This document shows positions 18,531-27,249 of a stretch of 64,000 bases of DNA, piece after piece (positions within the stretch are counted from its first letter, which is position 1; each line of letters begins with the position of its first letter). The position numbers and the translations under genes are program-made. The notes beneath the pieces are model-generated. The model saw nothing but the letters and a program-made list of their open reading frames with translations. It was not told the DNA's origin and did no database searches. Source of the stretch: Halomonas halocynthiae DSM 14573 (GTDB taxonomy: Bacteria > Pseudomonadota > Gammaproteobacteria > Pseudomonadales > Halomonadaceae); assembly GCF_000425725.1 (NCBI RefSeq), contig NZ_AUDZ01000015.1, positions 62,001 through 126,000 of the forward strand. Direction: 5' to 3'.

Positions 18531-19280
18531 CTAGTCCAGCGGCGTGATGGAGAGCTGATCATCAGTGAGCTGAATCTGGACCGATGTGTTTAGTAGGCGC
18601 GGGTCGATGTCGTCGAGACGCTTGTAATTACCCGCTACCGAAAGTAGTTCTGCGCGCAGCTCACGGCAGAAAATGCTGGCCAAGGGGTTGCCATGAATGC
18701 CTGCCAGCGCTCGCCCGCGCAATGGGCCGTAAACATGTACGCTGCCGCCCGCCAGTACTTCGGCACCAGCGTTGACTGCACCTACAACAACGAGGTCGCC
18801 TTCTGGCGCTGAAATCTGTTGCCCTGAGCGAACGGTGCCGCGATAGATGCGTCCAACACCGCCAGGCAGCATTTCTGTCACCTCTTCTTCTTCCTCGGTA
18901 ATTGGTGTTCGTTCCGCATTAGTGGAAACGCTCTCTAGTGGCCGTGGGCGTGAGGCTTCTAGCGGCGGAAACCAGCCCAGGCCTAGCGCCCAGGCGGATT
19001 GGCGCACTGGGTCACTGCCGCCACGCACAGCAACAGGTAGTAGCTTGTGAGTGCGGCAGACCGCGCAGATGCGCTCCAGCGAGAGATGTGGCTCATCGAG
19101 CCGCTCGACACTGAGAACAACCGGAGTATGCTGAAAGAAGGCGGGTGCCTGATTCATCTTTCCTGCCAGCTGCTCACGAATGTGTTCAGGGTCGGCGCTG
19201 GTCAGCTCCATGACGGTCATGGGCAGCATGCCGCCCTTGAAAGTAAATGCACTGGTGTCTCTGTCCACATTGAGACTCAT
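18531..19280 (-). CDS. minC: Septum site-determining inhibitor MinC
   Basis: FtsZ assembly inhibitor, 249 residues. N-terminal FtsZ-binding domain (about 1-105), an acidic linker (EEEEEV at about 133) and the C-terminal beta-helical domain that binds MinD and forms copolymers (RSGQQISAPEGDLVVVGAVN, AGGSVHVYGPLRGRALAG). Slightly longer than E. coli MinC (231), owing mostly to the linker. First gene of the min operon; divergent from the DUF349 gene. Confidence 0.95.
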   Translation of the reverse strand: MSLNVDRDTSAFTFKGGMLPMTVMELTSADPEHIREQLAGKMNQAPAFFQHTPVVLSVERLDEPHLSLERICAVCRTHKLLPVAVRGGSDPVRQSAWALGLGWFPPLEASRPRPLESVSTNAERTPITEEEEEVTEMLPGGVGRIYRGTVRSGQQISAPEGDLVVVGAVNAGAEVLAGGSVHVYGPLRGRALAGIHGNPLASIFCRELRAELLSVAGNYKRLDDIDPRLLNTSVQIQLTDDQLSITPLD

Positions 19281-19503
19281 TGCCGAACTCCGCAGAAATA
19301 ATATAGGTGACAGTTAATAGGCTCACGCTAGGCGAGTCACCCATTGTATGCAACTGATAATAAGCCCAATGCACGCTATTGTCAGTGTCTCTTGTCAGAT
19401 ACAGTTCAGTGTCGCTGGCTCTTTTCAGGCCTTATTGCCCGTGCTTAGATGCATAGACTACTTTTTTGCGGCAGTTGTGCGCTGCGCTTTGCCAGGACAT
19501 CCC

Positions 19504-21831
19504 ATGAGAGGAATTTTTTACCGCCTGTTTGCTCCACGTTGGCAGCATCCTTCTGCCAACGTTCGCCGTCAGTCTATTGCGCGACTGTCAATTGATCGTG
19601 TTGATCATCGCCAAGCGCTAGATCAGCTGATGCAAGATGCTGATGCCGAAGTTCGCCGAGAGGCTTTGGCGCAGCTTGATGATATTGAGTGTCTGCTACG
19701 GTTGCGTCGCTCCGGTCGTAGTAAAGAACTAGACGAACGGCTGGTGTGGCTACTCAGCGGACACGCTGGAGCGTCTAGTTTGTCACAGCGTGTTGAGTAC
19801 TTAGCCCAACTCGATGATGGCGAGCTGTGCGAGCGCATCGCCATGGAAGGCGACAATCAGCAGCTCAGAATGGCAGCGCTGGCCCGGTTGGACGATGAGG
19901 CTGCGCTGGTTCGCTTGGCTTGTGATAATAAAATTGCCGCTGTGCGCCAGGCGGCGGCAGCGCGAGTTGACAGCGACGAAGGGCTACTGCAGTTAACGCG
20001 AAAAGCGCGGCGTGACAGTCAAGTGATGCGTCAAGCGCGTCAACGTCTTGCGCAGCGGCGAGCGGATGCGGACCAGCAGGCCAAGGTGGATGCTCAGCGT
20101 GAGCAGCTGCTCGGGCAGATTGAGCAGTTGGTTGATGGCGCCTGGGAGTCACACGACAAAGCCCGTTTTGAGCATTTCGAAAAAGCGCTATATGAACTGG
20201 GGCTGGGTAGTGCAAAGCAGGAAGGGCGTTTTCGCGAGGCGTATCAGCGTTACCGTAAAGTACTCAGTGATCAACAGCATCTTGCGCAAGCGCAGCGGCA
20301 CGCCCGTCAGCGGCGTGAGGCCGCTAGCCTGGAGCGGGAGCACCGGTTGGCTGCTTTGGAGCAAGAGCTCGATAATCTTGCTCAGGGCGAGGGGCTGTCT
20401 GATCAGGAAATTGCGCTGCTGCGTTCGCAAAAACATCTGTTAGCCAAACGCTGGGTGGCACTTTCTGAGCAGCATACGCCTAATGAGTGTTTGCGTCGGC
20501 GTTATACATCAGTGCTTGAGCGCTATGACAGCGTGCTAGCGGCTCGGGGGCGGCTGGATGAGCACACTGAGTCCATTGTGCAGGCCCTTAGTGATAATGA
20601 CAGCCAGCAGCTGGCGGTGCTGGTGGCAGCTTGCCGTTGGCCAAAAACTCTTCCGCTTGCGCCGTTGCTCAAGCATGCCAAAGAGCAGTTGGAGGAAGGC
20701 CGTGTTGAGGCGGCCAATACTCAAGCGGCTAGTTTAGCGGCCTTCCGTGCCGGGCTTGAGCGGTTGCAGCAACAGCTGGACAAAGGGCAGGTACGTCGTG
20801 CTGAGAGCCTTTATCAACGTATGACTGCGCAGGCTGAGGAGCAAGACAGTCGCTTTGCAGGTGAGGCGCTGTCGCGTTTTAAGCGGCTTGGCGAGAGGCT
20901 GGCTGAGCTACGTGACTGGAAGGCGTTTGTGGCAGCGCCTAAGCGCCAGCAGCTATGCGAAAGCATGGAAGCGCTGGTCGAGCAGATGCCACTAAGTGAT
21001 AGCGACCTGAACCAGCGTCATCGTCATATGGTGCAGGAGTGGAAACGTCTTGGCGATGCGGCAGCCGACGATGCGTTGGCGGCGCGCTTTCGGCTGGCGT
21101 CCGACAATATCCGCCAGCGCTTGCAGCCGTGGCGTGAATGTCAGGCGCAAGAGCGCGAGCGTAACCTGGCAGAGCGCACCGCGTTGTGTGAGCAGCTTGA
21201 AGCACTGCTTGATCGGCCTGATGCCCAGGCTGATCCCGATGCCTTGCGTAGAATTCGTGACAGCTCTCGCCAGCTCTGGCAGCGTCACTCACCGGTGCCT
21301 AGCAAGCAGGCTCGTGGGATTGAGCGGCGCTTTTCTCATGCTCGCCATGCCCTGCAAGCGTTGATCGAGCGCCGTGCGAGTGAAGTGGCGGCAGCTAAGC
21401 GCGAGCTGATCAAGAGCCTTGAGGTGTTGAAAGAGCAGGAGATGGACCCGCATCAGCGCGCCGAGAAAGCAAAGGTCATGCAGCAGCAATGGCGTCAGTT
21501 GGGGCGAGCCCCCAAGGGTGAAGAGCAGGTGCTATGGCGCGATTTTCGCCACCTGTGTGATGATATTTTTAGGCAGCGCGCTAGTGAGCGCAAAGATCAT
21601 CCGCCATGTGTTGAGGCCATGCAGGCGCTGATTGACCAGTTTGATGCTTGGCGTCCGCTTAAGGCGAGTGATAGTGAGGTTCTCGATGCAGCGATAAAGC
21701 AAGCGGAAGCACTTGGACCATTGCCGCAGGGTAAGCGCAGTGATGGTATGAATCGACGCTGGGCGGGTATTGTCCAGGCGCGACGTGCTGACCTTGAGCG
21801 TCTCGCTTTAGGGGATGACGCTCAGTCCTAG
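19504..21831 (+). CDS. DUF349 domain protein, long coiled coil
   Basis: About 775 residues, hydrophilic and almost entirely helical. The N-terminal third has HEAT-like short repeats (RRQSIARLSIDRVDHRQALDQLM, EVRREALAQLDD); the remainder contains several DUF349 modules with the recurrent W-(R/K)-x-L-G pattern (EWKRLGDAAADD, QQWRQLGRAPKG). DUF349 proteins are conserved in gammaproteobacteria but have no assigned function; adaptor or scaffold roles are guesses. The ATG at 19504 follows AGGAC at good distance; upstream codons (to 19348) look unlike the family. Its TAG overlaps the convergent iclR stop. Confidence 0.85.
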   Translation: MRGIFYRLFAPRWQHPSANVRRQSIARLSIDRVDHRQALDQLMQDADAEVRREALAQLDDIECLLRLRRSGRSKELDERLVWLLSGHAGASSLSQRVEYLAQLDDGELCERIAMEGDNQQLRMAALARLDDEAALVRLACDNKIAAVRQAAAARVDSDEGLLQLTRKARRDSQVMRQARQRLAQRRADADQQAKVDAQREQLLGQIEQLVDGAWESHDKARFEHFEKALYELGLGSAKQEGRFREAYQRYRKVLSDQQHLAQAQRHARQRREAASLEREHRLAALEQELDNLAQGEGLSDQEIALLRSQKHLLAKRWVALSEQHTPNECLRRRYTSVLERYDSVLAARGRLDEHTESIVQALSDNDSQQLAVLVAACRWPKTLPLAPLLKHAKEQLEEGRVEAANTQAASLAAFRAGLERLQQQLDKGQVRRAESLYQRMTAQAEEQDSRFAGEALSRFKRLGERLAELRDWKAFVAAPKRQQLCESMEALVEQMPLSDSDLNQRHRHMVQEWKRLGDAAADDALAARFRLASDNIRQRLQPWRECQAQERERNLAERTALCEQLEALLDRPDAQADPDALRRIRDSSRQLWQRHSPVPSKQARGIERRFSHARHALQALIERRASEVAAAKRELIKSLEVLKEQEMDPHQRAEKAKVMQQQWRQLGRAPKGEEQVLWRDFRHLCDDIFRQRASERKDHPPCVEAMQALIDQFDAWRPLKASDSEVLDAAIKQAEALGPLPQGKRSDGMNRRWAGIVQARRADLERLALGDDAQS

Positions 21832-22658
21832 GCGTCGTCGTGCGCCGGCAGACGGCCACCTAGCTGGGTGGTGATTTCCTGTGCTGTCTGGCGCACGAGT
21901 TCTCCCAGCTCAACCAGGCGTGCATCAGAGATACGTGCTACAGGGCCCGAAACTGAGATGGCGGCTAATGGGGTGCCGTGTTCATTGTGGATGCAGGCAG
22001 CAACGCAATGCATTCCAATGGCGTGCTCCTGACGATCACAAGCATAGCCCTGTTGACGAATATCCGCTAAATGCGCACGTAATTCCGTCGGGTCGTGCAG
22101 CGTGTTTTCGGTAATGCGCGCCAGGCCCTGCTCTTCCAGAACCTGTGCTAACTCATCCTCTGGCAACCAGGCCATCAAGGCCTTGCCGACGCCTGAGGCA
22201 TGCATGGGAGCCCGAGAGCCTAGCCGAGTGATCATGCGCATCATTTGGCGTGATTCGTTTTGTGCTAAGAAGACGGCTGTGCTGCCATCACGAATACCGA
22301 GGTTGGCTGTTTCGCCGGTGATTGCCGTCAGCTTGCGTAAAAACGGACGGCTGGTGGCCACAAAGTCTCGCGCTTCAAGAAAGCTGTTGCCGATTCGAAA
22401 GGTTTTAACATCAATCTTCCACACGCCCATCTCAGCGTTGTGACTGATAAAGCCTTGGCTGTGCAGAGCCTGCAATAGACGGTGTGTTGTAGAAGGGGCC
22501 AGTTCGGCCAGTTCGGCAATCTCTGAGAGCGCGAGACCGTTGGGGTGGGCGGCTAGCCGTTCCAGTAAGCTCAGGCCGCGTACCAGCGACTGGCTGTGTC
22601 CGCCACTGGTCTTGCCTGATGCCGGCCGACCTGCGGCTCTGCGTTTGAGTTCCGTCAC
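21828..22658 (-). CDS. iclR: IclR family transcriptional regulator, close to IclR itself
   Basis: A 276-residue repressor-type protein. N-terminal winged helix (about residues 24-85; SQSLVRGLSLLERLA, APSTTHRLLQALHSQGF) and C-terminal ligand-binding domain with MHASGVGKALMAWLPEDEL, GYACDRQEHAIGMHCVAACI and AISVSGPVARISDARLVELG. The match in both domains to E. coli IclR, repressor of the glyoxylate shunt, is close by eye, although no ace gene is near. GTG start. A palindrome matching the IclR operator lies about 70 bp upstream, suggesting autoregulation. The symbol is tentative because paralogues exist. Confidence 0.8.
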   Translation of the reverse strand: MTELKRRAAGRPASGKTSGGHSQSLVRGLSLLERLAAHPNGLALSEIAELAELAPSTTHRLLQALHSQGFISHNAEMGVWKIDVKTFRIGNSFLEARDFVATSRPFLRKLTAITGETANLGIRDGSTAVFLAQNESRQMMRMITRLGSRAPMHASGVGKALMAWLPEDELAQVLEEQGLARITENTLHDPTELRAHLADIRQQGYACDRQEHAIGMHCVAACIHNEHGTPLAAISVSGPVARISDARLVELGELVRQTAQEITTQLGGRLPAHDDA

Positions 22659-22725
22659 TGGCTTGCTCTCCCGAACGATAGTTTATATGTGAGGATACCG
22701 TGGCCTTGGGGCGCTGTCTCGTTTC

Positions 22726-22738
22726 GGAAACTGTTTCC
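22726..22738. promoter_or_regulatory. IclR-type operator palindrome
   Basis: GGAAACTGTTTCC, a perfect 6-1-6 inverted repeat. The conserved GGAAA/TTTCC halves and spacing equal those of the E. coli IclR box (TGGAAATnATTTCCA). It lies 68 bp upstream of the iclR start and about 270 bp from the pilus gene. Confidence 0.7.
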
Positions 22739-22872
22739 ATGGTTTTTTGGGCTTTATACAAGCGTGGTGATGTTCAGTCGGCGAGTTGACCCGTATGGGT
22801 AAGCGCAAAAGATCATGCGAGGCGAGTGGCGAGCAGAAACACTGGCGCTGCAAAAACAAAAAGATCAGGGGC

Positions 22873-22901
22873 TTTTTAAGTAATCAGAAATAAGTTATAA
22901 T
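22873..22901 (+). promoter_or_regulatory. Candidate promoter of the Csu-type pilus operon
   Basis: Consensus -10 TATAAT at 22896-22901 with a poor -35 (TTTTTA, 22873-22878) at 17-bp spacing, giving a leader of about 100 nt. The weak -35 would fit an activator-dependent promoter. Confidence 0.5.
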
Positions 22902-23009
22902 CGCGCGCGATCCTAATTTAAGGGCGTCATTCGGTCAAATTTTTGATTCTTGGTGGTGTGTCGGCTAATCCACAGGCCATGCCAGCCAATTTCATGACAG
23001 GAGGCAGAC

Positions 23010-23573
23010 ATGTCTGCAAAACACACGGTTCTCAAAACATCTGTGATCATGACGGCTGCGCTGCTGGCTGGCGCTGTGAGCTCTGCTGCTTTAGCAGGAA
23101 CAGTGACTGGTACCATTGGCGCCAAGATCACTCTTGAAGGGGCTTGCGAAGTCAACGGTAACCAGGGCGTAGACAGCGGTGTCGACTTTGGTGCCATCGA
23201 CTTTGGCACTCATAGTACGCTTTTTACCCAGGCTGACGATTCGGTGCTCAATGCTGGTGGAGCCATTGAAGTGCTGTGTTCGCCAGGGTTGGAGCCGACG
23301 TTTACCATCACTAGCGGCACTTATGATGGTCAGGGCACTGGCGGCGGCATCCACGCTATGAAGCACACGACGGAGGCGAAGTACGTGACTTACAACCTGT
23401 ACACCGACTCGGCGGGTGGTACTGCGCTTGCGCTCAATACACCATTTACAGTGCCGGGCACAGCCGATGGTGAGACACCGCAGGAGCTTCAGCTCTTTGG
23501 GCGTGCCTTTGGCGCGCCGGGCCTTGTGTCAGGTGTCTATAACGACACCCTGAACGTCCAAGTGGACTTCTGA
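23010..23573 (+). CDS. Spore coat U domain pilin (CsuA/B-like major subunit)
   Basis: A 187-residue secreted subunit of an archaic chaperone-usher (Csu-type) pilus. Signal peptide of about 29 residues (hydrophobic core VIMTAALLAGAV, cleavage near ALA-GTV). The SCPU domain carries two cysteines positioned for the usual disulphide (GACEV and EVLCSPG), the DFGTHS motif and the C-terminal beta strand SGVYNDTLNVQVDF that would complement the neighbour. First gene of the five-gene operon, so probably the main rod subunit. ATG preceded by AGGAGG. TGATG overlap with the next gene. Confidence 0.88.
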   Translation: MSAKHTVLKTSVIMTAALLAGAVSSAALAGTVTGTIGAKITLEGACEVNGNQGVDSGVDFGAIDFGTHSTLFTQADDSVLNAGGAIEVLCSPGLEPTFTITSGTYDGQGTGGGIHAMKHTTEAKYVTYNLYTDSAGGTALALNTPFTVPGTADGETPQELQLFGRAFGAPGLVSGVYNDTLNVQVDF

Positions 23574-24106
23574 TGAACTGGCCTCGGTGCGTGCTCTTGG
23601 TAGCCGTGCTGGGGCTGTTTCCTGCTGGCAGGTTACTGGCTCAGCCGCAAGACAGTTTTGTGGTATCTGCCACGATCGAAGGAGGCTGCCTGGTTGATGG
23701 CAGCTCACCAGCGAACGATGCCAGCTTGGGCTCGCTGGGCAATCTGGACTTTGGTACGCACTCTTCGCTTTCCCAGGCCACGGTCGACACGACACTGCTC
23801 ACTAGTGGCTCGGTGACTCTGAGCTGCACACCAGGCATTGCCTTGAGCATGCGTATCAATGGTGGTCTGCATCCAGTGGCGTCCGCGCGTCGCTTGCGCG
23901 ATGTAGTGAGTGGAGATACGTTGGTTTATCAGCTGTTCACCGATGCTTCCGCCCTGCAGCCTGTCTTTATCGATGTGCCGGTGAGCGTTGATACCAGCAC
24001 TGACCCGGACGATATCCAGTTGCCCGTTCATGGGCGTATCAGCCTTCCTGGCGATGTCAGCCCAGGTCTGTATCAGGACACCCTTACCGTCACCCTGGAG
24101 TGGTAA
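23573..24106 (+). CDS. Second spore coat U domain pilin (minor subunit)
   Basis: A 177-residue paralogue of the preceding subunit: signal peptide (about 22 residues, ending LLA-QPQ), the same LDFGTHSSL motif, cysteines in GGCLVDG and LSCTPGI, and a closing strand PGLYQDTLTVTLEW. Sequence divergence from the first subunit is large apart from the motifs, as is normal for csuA/csuB relative to csuA/B. Probably a minor or adaptor subunit. Starts in the TGATG overlap with gene one and its stop lies just upstream of the chaperone start. Confidence 0.85.
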   Translation: MNWPRCVLLVAVLGLFPAGRLLAQPQDSFVVSATIEGGCLVDGSSPANDASLGSLGNLDFGTHSSLSQATVDTTLLTSGSVTLSCTPGIALSMRINGGLHPVASARRLRDVVSGDTLVYQLFTDASALQPVFIDVPVSVDTSTDPDDIQLPVHGRISLPGDVSPGLYQDTLTVTLEW

Positions 24107-24108
24107 CT

Positions 24109-24874
24109 ATGGCCATGGTAAAACGCACGATAACTGCCGTGACAGGATTAGTAACAGCGCTGTTTGCCACGGTAGTTACCGCCAGTACCCTGCTTATCTG
24201 GCCCATTCATCCGGTGATTGAGAGCGGCGAATCTGCCACGGCATTGTGGGTGGAGAACCGCGGCGACAAACCGGTACTGACCCAGCTCCGGCTATTCGAC
24301 TGGCGTCAGCAGGGGGGCGATGATCAGTACTTTCCGCAAACCGATATGGTGGTCAGCCCGCCAATGGTAGAAATTCCTGCTGGTGAGCGTCAGCTGATGC
24401 GACTGATTCGCCAAACGCCTGCACCGCCTGGCCAGGAGCGCGCTTGGCGGTTGATTATCGATGAGGTGCCTCAGGCTGCCGGTTCTGGGGGGGGAGGAGA
24501 GTCAGTCACAAGCTCGGGCAGGCATTAACCTGCAGATGCGCTATTCGCTGCCGCTGTTTGATTATGGGGAAGGGTTGAGCGCCAGTGCGGACGGCAGCGA
24601 CGCTGCCGCTAGCCTGAGTTGGCAGTTGGTGCAGGATGGTGGTCGCCACTACCTTCAGATCAGTAATGCCGGTAAGCGCCATGTGCGTTTGACTAACGTG
24701 TTCTTTCAGCAAGGCAGTGGGCGCCAGGTGGTGTCCGACGGCTTGCTGGGCTACGTCTTGCCCGGGAACTTCCGGCGTTGGCCGCTTGAGCGCCCTGCGA
24801 GCGCTGACAGTATGCTTTCCGTAACGGTGAACGGTGCGGCGGTGACTCTCACGTCAAGAGGTACGCTGAACTGA
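24109..24874 (+). pseudogene. Csu-type pilus chaperone (CsuC-like), frameshifted at a G8 tract
   Basis: Periplasmic chaperone that caps and folds the subunits for the usher. The N-terminal domain (signal peptide, then LIWPIHPVIESGESATALWVEN with the PapD-like strand, and ERQLMRLIRQTP) is in one frame and ends prematurely at 24528. The C-terminal part (LQMRYSLPLFDYGEG ... LQISNAGKRHVRLTN) is in the +1 frame and ends at 24874. The junction is a run of eight G at 24487-24494; with seven G the two frames join to give one protein of about 254 residues, the usual chaperone size. Possible phase variation, a recent mutation, or a sequencing error. ATG at 24109 has GGAG 8 nt upstream. Confidence 0.85.
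24487..24494 (+). repeat. G8 homopolymer in the pilus chaperone gene
   Basis: GGGGGGGG flanked by GGTTCT and AGGAG. This is exactly where the reading frame is lost; loss of one G restores it. Such tracts are typical of slipped-strand phase variation and also of indel errors. Confidence 0.9.
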
Positions 24875-27249
24875 TGCATGTATTGCGTTCGGTCCCGCGT
24901 AATTCATGGTGTTTCTTGCTTGGCGCTCTGGCGTTACCTGCCTCTGAGTCAGCATTGGCACAGGCGCTTCCTCCCCCGCCGTCGGTCCAGCCCGTACAGC
25001 AGGTGCCCACTCATGATGACGTTACTGAGCTGCGTCTTGAGCTGGTTATCAATCGGCAGGCGACGGGCAGGGTTGTTTTGGTGGAGCAGCGTGGTAAGAG
25101 CTACCGGCTTGCAGCTGAATCGTTGGTAGACGTGCGGCTGCCGCAGGGTAGCGAAGGGTCAGATGGTTGGGTTGCGCTGAATCAGCTGCCAGAGGTGAGC
25201 GTGCGTTATGACGCGACCCGTCAGCGTTTGCATCTTGACTTGCCTCAGGACTGGTTGCCGGTTCAGCAAATCGGTCGCTCCGGCGGCGATGACTGGACGC
25301 AGGCGGTCAGCAGTCCTGGCGCATTGGTTAATTATGATGTCTATGCCAGCAAAATCAGTGGCGGTGGTGCTGCGGCTTCGTTATGGCATGATGCTCGGCT
25401 GTTCGGTATGGGCGGCACCTGGCGCACCACGGGTATCTATCGTCAGGCCCTGGACGGGCACGATGCTAAACAGCGCGATGATGGCTATCGCCGCTATGAC
25501 ACCAGTTGGTGGCTCGATGACCAAGAGCGGATGCAGACGCTGCAGGTCGGTGATCTCATTACGCGACCGATGAGCTGGAACCGCGCGGTGCGTATGGGGG
25601 GTGTGCAGCTGTCGCGTGACTTTGCCTTGCGCCCTGACCTGGTGACTTATCCATTACCTGCTTTTTCTGGGAGTGCCGCAGTACCCAGCACTCTGGATGT
25701 ATTTGTTGACGAAAGCCGCGTTGCCCGTGAAAACGTAGCGCCGGGCCCCTTTACCTTGACTAATGTACCGATGATGACGGGTGCGGGTGAGGCAACACTG
25801 GTGACTGAGGATGCGCTGGGTCGGCGTGTTACCACGACGCTACCGTTTTACGTGGAAACTGAGCTTCTGCGTGCTGGGCTTTCCAGCTACAGTCTGGGTC
25901 TGGGGGCGCTGCGAGAGCGTTACGGTCAGGCAGACTTTGACTATGGCGATGTTGCGGCCAGCGGAGCTTTTCGCCATGGAGTGACGAATTACTGGACACT
26001 GGAAGGTAGCGCAGAGGCGGCCAAAGACGTTGGTGTTGCGGGAGTCGGTAGTGCACTGGCTGTTGGTAATCTGGGTACATTGGCGCTGTCTTTCCAAGGG
26101 TCCCGGGCCAAGGAGCAGTCCGGCGAAGCTTACAGTCTGGGGTATCGCTACCAGGGTGGTTTTTTCAACCTTGGTGCTCAGTGGGAGGTGCGTGGCGATG
26201 GGTTTGCTGATTTGGCCGACCTGCCTGAGCTGGACAGGCTGGATGAGCGAACGCGGGCTCAAGTGACCGCCAGTGCCAATTTGGGGGCTGTTGGTCAGGT
26301 GTCTACCGGCTACTTTGAGATAGATTCCGGAGACAGCGACCGCACACGGCTGATGAATATCTCGTTCTCTCGCCCTTTGGGGCGAAACCTGTTTCTTTCG
26401 AGTACTGCCAGTCGCGAGATTGGTGAAGGGTGGGCAGCCCTGCTGCAGTTGAGCATGTCGCTGAGCAACGGTATGGGGGTGGTCAGCAGCGGTGTTGAGC
26501 GCAGCGCTGACGGTAACGAGGCGTCGCAGCTGCAGTACTCGCGTTCGGCGCCGCTCGCTGGAGGCTTTGGTTGGCATCTTGGCTATCGTCACCGCCGTGG
26601 TGCTGATGATTATCGACAGGCCAATGCGACCTGGAGAACTCAGCCAGTGACCTTGGGGGCTGGTGTGTATGGTAACGGCTCGGACGATGTGTATTTTGCC
26701 GAGGCGAGCGGTAGCCTGGTGGCGATGGACGGACAGACCTTCCTGGCCAATCGCATCAGTGACAGTTTTGTAGTGGTGGCCGCTGGTGGTGAAAGCAACG
26801 TGCCGGTGAGTTACGAGAACCAGCGCGTTGGTGAGACCAACGACTCGGGATATCTACTGGTGCCCTTTGGCACTGCCTATTATCCAGGGAAATACGGAGT
26901 CGATCCTTTGGGCCTGCCGCCTGAGGTGGTAACGCCCGTCACCGAGCAGCGTGTTGCTGTCGCGTCTGGCAGTGGCTATTTGTTGAAGTTTCCGCTGCAG
27001 CGCCAGAGCGCCGTCAGCCTGACACTGGTGATGCAGAACGGCCAGCCCGTGCCCGTGGGGTCTCAGGTTATGACCACGGAGGGGCGGCGCTCTGTTGTTG
27101 GCTGGGATGGCCAGGTGTATCTGGCCGACCAGCCAGAGTCGACGCGGCTCGAGGTCATGCTGCCCGATGGCGAGCAGTGTCGTGCTGAAATAGCGTTGCC
27201 TGAAGGGCAGCCGAGCGTGGTTCGTTTGGGAGAGGTGATATGCCGGTGA
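24874..27249 (+). CDS. Csu-type outer membrane usher (CsuD-like)
   Basis: A 791-residue fimbrial usher that forms the outer-membrane pore for pilus assembly. Signal peptide of about 30 residues (ending SALA-QAL), N-terminal chaperone-binding domain, a beta-barrel with conserved LVTYPLPAFSGSAAVPSTLDVFVD and plug-domain FTLTNVPMMTGAGEATLV, then C-terminal domains with PVGSQVMTTEGRRSVVGWDGQVYL. It starts inside the TGATG that ends the chaperone frame and is intact. Its translation may depend on the chaperone reading frame, so the frameshift could be polar. Confidence 0.92.
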   Translation: MHVLRSVPRNSWCFLLGALALPASESALAQALPPPPSVQPVQQVPTHDDVTELRLELVINRQATGRVVLVEQRGKSYRLAAESLVDVRLPQGSEGSDGWVALNQLPEVSVRYDATRQRLHLDLPQDWLPVQQIGRSGGDDWTQAVSSPGALVNYDVYASKISGGGAAASLWHDARLFGMGGTWRTTGIYRQALDGHDAKQRDDGYRRYDTSWWLDDQERMQTLQVGDLITRPMSWNRAVRMGGVQLSRDFALRPDLVTYPLPAFSGSAAVPSTLDVFVDESRVARENVAPGPFTLTNVPMMTGAGEATLVTEDALGRRVTTTLPFYVETELLRAGLSSYSLGLGALRERYGQADFDYGDVAASGAFRHGVTNYWTLEGSAEAAKDVGVAGVGSALAVGNLGTLALSFQGSRAKEQSGEAYSLGYRYQGGFFNLGAQWEVRGDGFADLADLPELDRLDERTRAQVTASANLGAVGQVSTGYFEIDSGDSDRTRLMNISFSRPLGRNLFLSSTASREIGEGWAALLQLSMSLSNGMGVVSSGVERSADGNEASQLQYSRSAPLAGGFGWHLGYRHRRGADDYRQANATWRTQPVTLGAGVYGNGSDDVYFAEASGSLVAMDGQTFLANRISDSFVVVAAGGESNVPVSYENQRVGETNDSGYLLVPFGTAYYPGKYGVDPLGLPPEVVTPVTEQRVAVASGSGYLLKFPLQRQSAVSLTLVMQNGQPVPVGSQVMTTEGRRSVVGWDGQVYLADQPESTRLEVMLPDGEQCRAEIALPEGQPSVVRLGEVICR

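Larger units (their letters stand above)
22659..23009. other. 351-bp divergent intergenic region between iclR and the pilus operon
   Basis: No coding frame. Holds an IclR-like operator at 22726 and a TATAAT-type -10 for the pilus operon at 22896; the sequence around 22840-22900 is A/T-rich. Nothing else was recognised. Confidence 0.6.
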
